Below are positions 54,360 through 63,200 of a stretch of DNA of 64,000 bases, piece after piece. The first letter of the stretch is position 1. Every line of letters begins with the position of its first letter. The DNA is from CALZFJ01 sp051878575. Lineage in GTDB: Bacteria > Bacteroidota > Bacteroidia > Bacteroidales > Muribaculaceae. The stretch spans positions 1-64,000 of the forward strand of contig JBJEKJ010000091.1 of NCBI GenBank assembly GCA_051878575.1, written 5' to 3'. Position numbers and translations under genes: made by a program. The notes under the pieces are model-generated. The model worked only from the letters and a program-made list of their open reading frames with translations, made no database searches and was not told the origin of the DNA.

Positions 54360-56567
54360 TTATTGCACGGCCTCCAAGTAGAGGACGCGGCTGCTGAGGT
54401 CGGTGCAGTCGGCCCACTCAAGGTCGTAATTGTAGGGCATCTCCAGCCCTGTCGACATCAGATACTTGCCTGAGAACACCTTGCCCTCATATTTTAGCGG
54501 CTTCCTGTCGATGCGGTTCAGCTCGCTCACACGGTAGTTCTTTTCGGGGTCGAGACCGGCCATCGTCACCCGCGGGAAGTGCTGATTGTAGAAATGCTCG
54601 GTCTTCCACCAGAAGAATGCCGCTTCAGTCTTGGCGTCGTCCACGTACATTAGCGATGCAAGGCCCTTGTTGTCGTAGGGCGACACAAGTCGATAGATAT
54701 TGCCCAACTGCACCACCGGTCGAATCCGCTTATAGTCGGCTATCGCCTTGCGGCAAAGCTCCTTCTCGGCATCAGTCATATTCTTAGGCTGAATCTCCAT
54801 GCCGAGGCGTCCGCTCATTGCCACGTCGATGCGATATTTCAGCGGCACGCTGCGATGCGTGGTGTGGTTGGGAGTCGCGCTGATATGCGACGCCATGGCG
54901 ATAGCCGGGAAGAAGTAGGATGTTCCCCACTGCATGTACACGCGCTGAAGGGCATCGGTGTTGTCGCTCACCCAGAACTCGTCGAAAGAGGGCAACACGC
55001 CATAGTTGGCACGTCCGCCGCCACTGGCGCAAGCCTGGATGGTGAGGTCGGGATATTTGGCGCGGATGCGCTTGCACACGCTCTCGAATCCGCGGTGATA
55101 CTCGATGTAGAGATGGCTCTGGTTGTCGGCGCTCAGATAAGTCGAGCCATGATTGGATATTTCCGCATTGGCATCCCACTTCACATAGTCGATTTCGGGA
55201 TATTTGGTCATCAAGTCATCAAACAAGCCCACAATGAAGTCCTGCACCTGCGGGTTGCCGAGGTCAAGCACCACCTGTGTGCCTCCGCGACCGAGCACGA
55301 GGTCGCGCTGCGGAGCCCTTATCACCCAGTCGGGATGCGCGTCGTAGAGCTCGCTCACAGTGTTGGCCATCTCGGGCTCATACCAGATGCCAAACTTTAT
55401 TCCGAGCTTCTTGGCCTCGGCAAGGAGACCGCCGATGCCGTGAGGCAGCTTTTTCTTGTCGACCACCCAGTCGCCGAGCGACGAGTTGTCCTTTATTCGG
55501 CGGTACTTGTCGCCAAACCAGCCATCGTCCATCACGAAGAGCTCACCGCCCATCGAGGCGATGTCGGCCATCATCTGGTGCATCTCAGCCTCCTTGATGT
55601 CGAGATACACACCCTCCCAACTGTTGAGCAGAATCTTGCGCAGCTTGTCGCCGTTGGCAAGCCTGTACTTCCGCGCCCACTTGTGGAAATTGCGGCTCGC
55701 ACCGCTCGCGCCCTCGTTGCTATATGTCACGGCAAGTACCGGTGTGGCAAAGGTCTCGCCGCTACGCAGATTATAGGTGGAGTTGTCCTCGTTGATACCT
55801 GCGAAGAAATGATGCCAGTCTGTCGAGTTGGTGTCAATGCTAAGGCGATAATTGCCGCTATAGCACAGCGCGGCGCCAATCACGCGTCCGACATTCTCGC
55901 GAGCCTTGCCATCGAGCGAGAACATCACCTCGGCATGGGCGGTGTGGGAGTTGCGCACGCCATCCTTGTTCTTAATCACCCTCATGCCCGGCAGCAAAGG
56001 CTCCTCGCACAAGCGGCCCTCGTTGGCCCACTTTCCGTAGAGCGACGACAGCCACACATCGCCGCGGCGTATCGGCAGATATGCCGAGGCAAAGCGGTTG
56101 AGCACCACCGTAGACGCCTCATTGTTGGTGATTTCGGTCCAAGTCTCTATCATATCGACAGTGCTGTAGGCCTTGTAGCACACCGTCACAGCAAAGGGAT
56201 ACACCTTGTCCTTCAGCACAATCTTGGTGACGGCATAGTCGGCGGCCTTCTCCGTGCTCACCGACGCCACCTTAAGGTCGAGCGTCATATTGCCGTCGGC
56301 ATGGCGCACGGCGATAGCCGTCTCATCGGAACAGCGCAGTCCGTAGGCCGGATAGGCGTCATATTTCGGCTTCTCCACGGCGCGCACGGCAGCCGCATCG
56401 GCAGCCGACAGCCGCTCGCCATAATACACATACTTCAGGCTACCGCCCTCGGGGGCCGAAAGCAGCAGCGTGCTGCCCGGCGTGGAGATTTCCACATTCT
56501 GTGCCAATGCCGCCGCAAAGGCCGCGATAGCGCACAGGCCGGCAAATAAAATTCTTCTCATTCTCAT
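54360..56567 (-). CDS. alpha-galactosidase, glycoside hydrolase family 36
   Basis: A 735-residue secreted enzyme (signal peptide to ~22). The N-terminal beta-supersandwich (~25-310) precedes the TIM barrel with NSWEGVYLDIKEAEM, DDGWFGDKYRRIKDNSSLGDW, WYEPEM and the nucleophile Asp465 in DYVKWDAN; CASGGGRANYG and the acid/base Asp535 in WVSDNTDA complete the GH36 active site. It releases terminal alpha-galactose from oligosaccharides such as raffinose-type sugars or galactomannan. It starts 55 bp after the deleted manA gene and is probably in its transcript. An alternative start two codons in is possible. Confidence 0.95.
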   Translation of the reverse strand: MRMRRILFAGLCAIAAFAAALAQNVEISTPGSTLLLSAPEGGSLKYVYYGERLSAADAAAVRAVEKPKYDAYPAYGLRCSDETAIAVRHADGNMTLDLKVASVSTEKAADYAVTKIVLKDKVYPFAVTVCYKAYSTVDMIETWTEITNNEASTVVLNRFASAYLPIRRGDVWLSSLYGKWANEGRLCEEPLLPGMRVIKNKDGVRNSHTAHAEVMFSLDGKARENVGRVIGAALCYSGNYRLSIDTNSTDWHHFFAGINEDNSTYNLRSGETFATPVLAVTYSNEGASGASRNFHKWARKYRLANGDKLRKILLNSWEGVYLDIKEAEMHQMMADIASMGGELFVMDDGWFGDKYRRIKDNSSLGDWVVDKKKLPHGIGGLLAEAKKLGIKFGIWYEPEMANTVSELYDAHPDWVIRAPQRDLVLGRGGTQVVLDLGNPQVQDFIVGLFDDLMTKYPEIDYVKWDANAEISNHGSTYLSADNQSHLYIEYHRGFESVCKRIRAKYPDLTIQACASGGGRANYGVLPSFDEFWVSDNTDALQRVYMQWGTSYFFPAIAMASHISATPNHTTHRSVPLKYRIDVAMSGRLGMEIQPKNMTDAEKELCRKAIADYKRIRPVVQLGNIYRLVSPYDNKGLASLMYVDDAKTEAAFFWWKTEHFYNQHFPRVTMAGLDPEKNYRVSELNRIDRKPLKYEGKVFSGKYLMSTGLEMPYNYDLEWADCTDLSSRVLYLEAVQ

Positions 56568-56622
56568 GTCGCAGATGATTTATTGTTGTGTTAGTTAATA
56601 GTAAGCTATATTATCGCAGCGC

Positions 56623-57027
56623 TCACATAGTGGCGGTTATCACGCTTCCCTTTCCGGTAAAGCAGAGCGACGTGGCCACCGCAGGCACAAGAAGCGTGAG
56701 GCCTCGGCGCAGCTCAGTCGCCGAGCCCGAATCGTCGGTCACCACAAGGTCGCCACGATAGCGGTCGATAAGCTCGTGAAGTGGCGTGCCCTTGTCGGCA
56801 CCGGCGGCTACCACACTCTCATGGCCTGCCACACCCGATATCTCCCAGCTCTCGCCAATATCATGACGGTCGACGGCTATACCCTTGAACGCGGCTATCT
56901 TGTCGCCGCCCCAAAGCACCGATTTCAGGTAAGGCTCAAAAATAAAAGGCTTAATGTCGCGCACCGAATCGCACGCCACAGCGGCTCCGGTGGCTGAAAT
57001 TTGATCACATTTGAATTTTTCGGCCAT
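56623..57027 (-). pseudogene. manA: mannose-6-phosphate isomerase with large in-frame internal deletion
   Basis: A 134-residue open frame. Residues ~26-95 match the start of type I mannose-6-phosphate isomerases (PFIFEPYLKSVLWGGDKI, GESWEISGVAGHESVV, LHELIDRYRGDLV). Residues ~96-134 (DDSGSATELRRGLTLLVPA, then the end strand) match the very C-terminus of the same family. Around 200 central residues, which hold the zinc ligands (normally QVHPDD and the later Glu/His) and substrate site, are missing, yet the frame is open. An intact protein is about 320 residues. It cannot be an active isomerase; it may be a pseudogene or a repurposed remnant. Confidence 0.75.
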
Positions 57028-57365
57028 AAACTACAACAAATTATAATAAAACCTGTGCACCATAGCCGTTTTTACGACTGGCACACACAAAATACTATGG
57101 TAAAACAACTATTTTACACGTTATAACGTCTTAACTATTATCTATAACGCAAATCATCCCCTCTTTATTGCCCGCCTGCCTCACACCCACTCCTCAGCCG
57201 TCGGCGCCATGCATGAGTTTCAGCATGCTTTGATTGTCAATCCGGAGTTTTTCTTGCCGGCGCCTCCCGGCTGCGGGAGGCCGACAATCGGCACAACAGA
57301 CGAGGCGCCCGACAACATCCCATAAAGAGTTGTCGGGCGCCAATACCATAAAGTGACAGGCTATA
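57028..57365. other. intergenic region with two perfect hairpins
   Basis: The 338-bp region contains two hairpins: GCCTCCCG (57262-57269) with CGGGAGGC (57274-57281), and GGCGCCCGACAAC (57304-57316) with GTTGTCGGGCGCC (57329-57341). The second lies 25-62 bp past the capsid-like gene stop and probably ends its mRNA, although no T-run follows. No TAnnTTTG element is clear for the manA remnant. Nothing else is seen. Confidence 0.6.
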
Positions 57366-58616
57366 TCAGTTCATCACTATGCGCACATGGGCTTTTGGAT
57401 AGCGAAGCACGAGGCAGGAGGCCTCGGTGAGCACAAGGGCGTCGGTGTTGCGAACACCTGCCGACTTGAGGTTAAGTGCCTCGGTGCCGAATGGCAGGTG
57501 GCTGTACTTCTGCAAGTATTCGGGATCGATAATCATGCCGTTGTCGGCCATTCCGCACTCATCGAACACCTCCGAGAGCAGCACATAGAGCTTGCCGAAC
57601 TTGGAGCGCATCTCAGTGAAGTCGATACCCCACTTTGCCACATTCTCACCGGCATTTATCACTTTGGTGTAATTCAGCTTGTTGAGACGGCCTATAAGCC
57701 CCGAGCCTCCGATAAGCACCTTGCGCTTCGAGCCTGCATTGCCTGTAAAGGCCTCGCGCATAAGGTCGATGACGGTGTCCTGCGTCATGTCGTCGCCTTC
57801 ATAGTTGAACGTCTTGCCCGCCTGGCTCCAGATTCCACCGGTAAGCATCACAGTCTCCTTCTTGCGCGGGTCGAAAATCTTGCGCTTCACTCCGAACAGG
57901 AAGTTCTTCTCCATTCCGAGGCGCATATCATAGATTGCAGCCTCCTCCTGGTCGCTCATAGTCCAGTCCACCTCCTTGTTGGCTATCTTCTGCAAGGTGC
58001 TCTGCTCGATTTGCATCTTGAAGATTTGGCAATAGTTCTGTGCCTTCTGCGGCAGAGCCTCAAATTGCGACGTCTGCACGTCGAGCTCGGTTGCGGCACG
58101 TCCCATTCTTATCAGCCTCGTGCCCTTGGGCATAGCCGGCACGCACACCTCACCCGAGTCGCCGCGGTTGCCATTGGCCGCCATCACGGTGATTCCTCCA
58201 TCGCTTTTCGAGAGCACATACAGCACCAAGTTGCTGTCGGCGTCGACCGAGCCGTCCTCCTTGTAGCCTGGGATATTCTCCACAAGCAGCGTGTCGCTCA
58301 CGTCGAGGCTGTCGTCGTTGCTCGTGGCAATAACAGCCTTCTGCGCCTCGCCGCTGCATGGCTCTTTAAGCTCCACGCAAGTGGGCTTGGTGTCGACATT
58401 GTAGTAGTCAACCACCATGCTCCCCGAGCGCTTGGCTCCGGCACAGCGCGAGAGCTGGTCGACGGGCGTAGCCATTGGGCGGATTTTCACGATTTGCTTG
58501 TCGATTTCGTTCACAAGAAGCGAGGGCGACACCTCTTTGGTCACATCGGTGGTCAACGGACCGTCCACCACATGCTTTCCTCCTTCAACACCATTTACGA
58601 TTTTCGTGTCTTCCAT
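57366..58616 (-). CDS. solitary phage major-capsid-like protein (SU10/DUF5309 type)
   Basis: A 416-residue protein without signal peptide or TM segment; the start at 58616 (MEDTK) follows the promoter at 58686. Its organisation is like SU10-type HK97-fold capsid proteins: PSLLVNEIDKQIVKIRP, the strand region MATPVDQLSRCAG, the middle segment QNYCQIFKMQIEQS (~205), the long helix ending in MRLGMEKNFLFG (~245), and the C-terminal part with KFGKLYVLLSEVFDECG, IIDPEYLQKY and RNTDALVLTEASCLVLRYP. The call is by pattern memory, not a search. No terminase, portal, protease or tail gene is present, and the frame is intact. It could be a domesticated capsid, an encapsulin-like shell or a prophage relic. 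Confidence 0.55.
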   Translation of the reverse strand: MEDTKIVNGVEGGKHVVDGPLTTDVTKEVSPSLLVNEIDKQIVKIRPMATPVDQLSRCAGAKRSGSMVVDYYNVDTKPTCVELKEPCSGEAQKAVIATSNDDSLDVSDTLLVENIPGYKEDGSVDADSNLVLYVLSKSDGGITVMAANGNRGDSGEVCVPAMPKGTRLIRMGRAATELDVQTSQFEALPQKAQNYCQIFKMQIEQSTLQKIANKEVDWTMSDQEEAAIYDMRLGMEKNFLFGVKRKIFDPRKKETVMLTGGIWSQAGKTFNYEGDDMTQDTVIDLMREAFTGNAGSKRKVLIGGSGLIGRLNKLNYTKVINAGENVAKWGIDFTEMRSKFGKLYVLLSEVFDECGMADNGMIIDPEYLQKYSHLPFGTEALNLKSAGVRNTDALVLTEASCLVLRYPKAHVRIVMN

Positions 58617-58657
58617 AATAATAATTTTTTGTCGTGGATAAAATACTATTTTGATTG

Positions 58658-58686
58658 CGCGACGGCTTAAATCCCATCGCGACGGC
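58658..58686. repeat. 20-bp-spaced direct repeats over the capsid-like gene start of transcription
   Basis: CGCGACGGC occurs at 58658-58666 and 58678-58686, exactly 20 bp apart (two helical turns). The right copy abuts the -7 element and both would lie around and just past the transcription start, a common place for a repressor site. Confidence 0.5.
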
Positions 58687-58693
58687 AAAATTA
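58686..58693 (-). promoter_or_regulatory. promoter -7 element of the capsid-like gene
   Basis: The minus strand reads TAATTTTG, a full TAnnTTTG match, 69 bp before the ATG at 58616. It shows that the capsid-like gene is not just the tail of the queG operon. Confidence 0.6.
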
Positions 58694-58738
58694 CCACCCT
58701 ATTAAGGCATATAGACCCACAAAAAATTACACTACCGG

Positions 58739-59683
58739 CTATTTTGCGTGTTTTCCCGATGCCGAAAGATTGCGCTGAAGCTGCTCGAGCTTTATGCGGC
58801 GCACGGCACTGTGGCTGAAAATCGTGTTGAAGTCGGCGGCGGTCATCGACGCGACATCGCCGCGGCTGAGGTGCGTCAACCGCTTGTTTATGGCAAAATC
58901 GGGCACATCGGTGACGCAGGCATGCGCATTGTGTGGACAGCATAGCTGACAGGCGTCGCATCCATATAGGCGGTTGCCGATTCGCTCCTCCACCCAATCA
59001 GGCAGGTCGCCCCGATTCTCGATAAGCTGGCAGGAGAGGCATAGCGACGCGTCGACGGCCGCTCCGCCGCCAAGCGCTCCGCCCGGACAAGCCTCCTCGC
59101 AGCGCCGACACTCGCCACACGACAATGTGCAAGGCTCGTCGGGAGTTATTTCAAGTGTCGTCACAAGCTCGCCGAGGAAGAAGAATGAGCCTTTGCCGGG
59201 AATGATAAGCAGATTGTTGCGCCCCACAAAGCCTATGCCGGCCCGCTGCGCCCAATATTTCTCGCGAATAGGAGCCGTGTCGACACACGGCCTCGACTCA
59301 CACCCCGAAATCTCCTTTACAAACCGTGCAAGAGCCCGTAGCCGCTCTCTCACCACCTCATGATAGTCGCGTCCATAGGCGTAATATGCCACCTGCGGCG
59401 CCTCGGCATCCTGACGGACAGCCGGAAAATAGTTCAGAGCCACCACGATGATGCTTTTGGCGCCATCGAGCAGCAGCCGAGGGTCGTCGCGCACGTCGCG
59501 ATAGCGCGCCGCATAGTCCATGCAGTGATTATGTCCCGAGACAAGCCACTCGGAATACCATCGGCGGGCCTCCTCACCCACAGCCTCGGCACGGGCAAAC
59601 CCACATGCCGAAAACCCGAGCCTCAGAGCCTCGGCACGCACCCTCCCGGCATATTCATCGCATTGGAATCGACTCAAACTCAT
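58739..59683 (-). CDS. queG: epoxyqueuosine reductase QueG
   Basis: A 314-residue cobalamin-dependent iron-sulfur enzyme that reduces epoxyqueuosine to queuosine in tRNA, the last step of the pathway. Signatures are GFSACGFARAE at the start, YGRDYHEVVRERL, DTAPIREKYWAQRAGIGFVGRNNLLI, and two 4Fe-4S motifs: CGECRRCEEACPGGAL and CLSCQL with CDACQLCCPHN. The start at 59683 overlaps the preceding deacetylase gene by 29 bp, so the two are co-transcribed. It ends 46 bp before the promoter element of the capsid-like gene. Confidence 0.95.
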   Translation of the reverse strand: MSLSRFQCDEYAGRVRAEALRLGFSACGFARAEAVGEEARRWYSEWLVSGHNHCMDYAARYRDVRDDPRLLLDGAKSIIVVALNYFPAVRQDAEAPQVAYYAYGRDYHEVVRERLRALARFVKEISGCESRPCVDTAPIREKYWAQRAGIGFVGRNNLLIIPGKGSFFFLGELVTTLEITPDEPCTLSCGECRRCEEACPGGALGGGAAVDASLCLSCQLIENRGDLPDWVEERIGNRLYGCDACQLCCPHNAHACVTDVPDFAINKRLTHLSRGDVASMTAADFNTIFSHSAVRRIKLEQLQRNLSASGKHAK

Positions 59684-60272
59684 ATCCTTTGCCTTTCAGC
59701 CACTCTATAGCCCTCGGAAGCGCGTATTTCATATTTTTCTCGGCCTTAAGCGAGTCGTGAAACACTATGATGGAGCCTTTGCGGGCATATCGCCTCACAT
59801 TGCGCAGCACCTCCTCGCCTGTGAGCTTATTGCTGTAGTCGCGGGTGACGAGGTCATACATTATAAGTGTGAAATGGTTCTTCAGCAGGCGTGCCGTGCC
59901 CCATCGCATCAGCCCATGAGGAGGCCTGAACAGCCTCGAGCCGATAAGGTGGTCGGCGAGCGCCACATTGCGCAGGTAAGTGCGCGTGGTCACCTTCATG
60001 CTCTGCAAGTGGTTCATGGTGTGATTGCCCACGCTGTGACCGCGCTTGAGAATCTCTTGCAGAAGCTCGGGATGCCGGCGCACGTTGTCGCCCACGCAGA
60101 AGAAAGTGGCCTTCACGCCATAGTGGTAGAGGGTGTCGAGCACCCACGGCGTCACCTCGGGAATCGGTCCGTCGTCGAATGTAAGGAATACTGTTCTCCG
60201 CCTACGGTGCATTCTCCACACCGTCTCGGGGAACAGCATTCTAAAGAGTAATGGCGGTTGCTCGATAATCAT
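59655..60272 (-). CDS. polysaccharide deacetylase family protein (NodB domain)
   Basis: A 205-residue CE4-type protein. The NodB metal and base residues are visible: the Asp-Asp pair in FLTFDDGP, the two His of NHTMNH (motif 2, HSVGNHTMNH), RPPHGLM (motif 3), and a final FHDS (motif 5-like). It has no clear cleavable signal peptide; the N-terminus begins with a short hydrophobic FRMLF stretch. CE4 enzymes remove N- or O-acetyl groups from chitooligosaccharides, peptidoglycan or other glycans; the substrate here is unknown. It sits between the DUF2723 gene (18 bp) and queG (29 bp overlap). Confidence 0.9.
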   Translation of the reverse strand: MIIEQPPLLFRMLFPETVWRMHRRRRTVFLTFDDGPIPEVTPWVLDTLYHYGVKATFFCVGDNVRRHPELLQEILKRGHSVGNHTMNHLQSMKVTTRTYLRNVALADHLIGSRLFRPPHGLMRWGTARLLKNHFTLIMYDLVTRDYSNKLTGEEVLRNVRRYARKGSIIVFHDSLKAEKNMKYALPRAIEWLKGKGYEFESIPMR

Positions 60273-60290
60273 ATCTCGAGAATCCCTTGA

Positions 60291-63200
60291 CTAAAATCCC
60301 AAATCGCTTAGGTCGAAATCGGCATCAGCATCTTCGGTGGCAGTGGCGGGCTCGCCCTCCTCCTCAGCAGCCTCGTCAATTCCGTCATACTGCGCGCGCA
60401 CGAACTCGTAGGTGCGCTCTATGTTCACGCCATATTTGCTTAGCACTTTCTCCACCTTCTTCTCAAATCCGTCGCCCTCAAGCATGCCGTAGTATTGAAT
60501 AAGGTCCATGAAATAGCGCTGGTCGATATAGTGGTCGTTGTACGACAGGCGATTATACAAATCGGGCGACAGCGACTGGTAGTAGCGCACATATTGCGCA
60601 TAGCGGTCAATCTCGTCGAGAATGATGCTTGCGGCCTTCTTGATGTCGGCGTCGCTATTGCTTCGGCGGCCAAGTATCTCATACACCTGCGCAAAGCGCT
60701 GACCAAGCTGAATCGTATAGGGCACGGCCTTCACCGGCAGCTTCTTATCCATAAGCTCAAGCACCTTGCGGGCCTTGTCGTATTTGCCCTCGCTCACAAG
60801 GTCGAAAGCCAAATCAGTCATGCTTGAGCGGGTGCTCGTCACCATGCGGCGTATCGTCTCGTCCCAATAGCGCTCGCCATTGGGGTCCTGATCGAGCCCG
60901 GCCCAACGGAACTTAGTCATCACATTGTTATACATCTTTGTGGTGTTGGTTGCCACAGTGCTTGTGGCGTCGAAATCGGCATTGCGCACCGGAACCACCT
61001 GATAGGCCATACCGGTGTTCTGCATATATTTCGAGAGCCCCAAGTAATACTTGTCGGGCACGGTCATCGCGAAGTACACCGGACGCTTCCAGCCCTCGGC
61101 GGCAGCCGATGCCAATATGTCGAGGCTCATCACCTTGCTTGAGCTCATAGCCATCTCCGATGCCGTGAAGCGGTCGCTGAGCATGTCGCAATCGATAATC
61201 GGCTCTACGGCGTCGGCATAGTCGGCAGTCACTATTCCGCGCTTGAGCACCGTCTCCTTGTCGACGGGGATATACATTCGCGGATTGGTGATCTGCGGCA
61301 GATGCCACGGATTATCCTTGTAGCCCGGCGAGTAGAGCTTCCTCAGCGACTCGAGCACGGGCACGGGCATAGTGTCGGGGTCGATGAAGTAGTTGTACTG
61401 GCGCTCATCGTAGGCGAACGTCGTCTTGTCGGCGAGCATGGGCAGCGGAGCCGACTTGTAGGCCGGACGGCGCATCTGGTTAATATACCAGTCGGTGGTC
61501 AGATAGCTGAGGTTCACCACGCGCACGTCGGTGCGGTAGCCCTCAACCTCCTGGCAGTACCACAACGGGAATGTGTCGTTGTCGCCATTGGTGAAGATGA
61601 TACCGTTCTCGTCGACGCTCGACAAATAGTTCATGCCGAAGTCGCGTGCCGGATAGCGGCCTGAGCGGTCATGGTCGTCCCACGTCTGGCTCACCATCTG
61701 CAATGGCACTATGAGCCCTACTGTCGCAGCCACGGCAGCCACCGCCATGCATGTGCGCTCGCATGCCTCTTTCTTCTTGGCCTTTTTGATGATGGCAAGA
61801 ATCAGGCGCCACAGTCCGGCGACTCCCATTCCCACCCATATTGCGAAGGCATAGAATGAGCCTGCGTAGGCATAGTCGCGCTCGCGCGGCTGGCTCGGAG
61901 TCTGGTTGAGATATATCACGATGGCTATACCGGTCATAAAAAACAGGAAGAACACCACCCAGAATTGCTCTATTCCGCGCTTGCCGGCATAGGCCTGCCA
62001 CAGCAAGCCGATAATTCCAAGCAATAGCGGCAGCATGTAGAACACGTTGTGCCCCTTGTTGCCCTCGCCGAGGTCGTAGGGGAGCAGCGACTGGTCACCC
62101 AGACGGGCGTTGTCGATCAGCGGAATGCCGCTTATCCAGTTGCCGTGGGTAATCTCTCCACTGCCTTGAATGTCGTTCTGACGTCCCACAAAGTTCCACA
62201 TGAAATATCGCCAATACATGTAGTTCAGCTGATAGTCGATGAAGAATTGCAGGTTCTCGGCAAATGTGGGCTTGATTTTAGGCTCGGTGGTAGTAGGCAC
62301 GCCGTTGCGGTCGAGCTGCGTAGTGGCCATCACAGTAGTGCCCTTCATCCCTATCCACTCCTTGTACTCGCGGGCATGGGCTCCGCTGTACATTCTCGGG
62401 AACACCATGTTCAGCTCGGGCGAGGTGACATAGTTGTCGGCGGTTCCAATCATCTTGTAGGCGTCGGGCTCACCGGGATCGGTCTTCACCACTTTGGTGT
62501 AGAGAGCCTTGCCCTCCTCCTTCACCGGCTTCATCACACCCTCGCCATTGTCCTTGTACATCACGCCGGCATTGAACGTCTGCCCGTAGAAAAGCGGACG
62601 GTCGCCATATTGCTCACGGTTCAGGTAGCTGCCGAGGGCAAACACGTTGTCGGGGGAGTTTTGGTCCATCGGGGTCTGCGCGCCCGAGCGGATAAGAATC
62701 AGCGCATACGACGAGTAGCCGATGAATATCACGAAGATGCTCATCACCGTGAGCGCGAAAATGCGCGCCGGGATGCGCTTGCAGAATTTGAAAAGATACA
62801 CGAGCAGGGCTATCGTAAGCACTGCCGGAATAAGCACGCCATCGCCTATGAAAAGCATTCCCGAGAGGAAAATGCTCAGGAAGAACGAAATCTTTATGCA
62901 CATTGGCCTGTCCTGACGGTAGAGCTCATAGACGCTCCAGATGAACACGCCGAAAAGCACTATGGCATATATGAGCACGCCCGAGTTGTAGCCGGCATGG
63001 AGCACATTCACGAAAAACAGCTCCATATCCTGTGCCACCTCCACGAAACCCGGCACCAATCCATAGAGAATAAGCACGATGATGCCGAACGAGAGCAGCA
63101 GCGCCAGCAGCGAGCCTTTGGCTGTGGTATTATTGAATTTCTTATAGTAGAACACAAGCACGATTGCCGGAATACACAGCAGGTTGAGAAGGTGCACGGC

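Noticed and set aside
57262..57281. ordinary rho-independent terminator
   Set aside because: The 8-bp stem is perfect but neither strand has a T-run after it; it is recorded only as a hairpin.
57366..58997. longer start (127 extra codons) for the capsid-like gene
   Set aside because: The extension overlaps queG, would begin upstream of the promoter at 58686, and its Arg/Cys/Gln-rich sequence is unlike the rest.
57366..59683. integrated prophage
   Set aside because: Only one capsid-like gene is present; flanking genes are cellular and no other phage functions, integrase or attachment repeats are seen.
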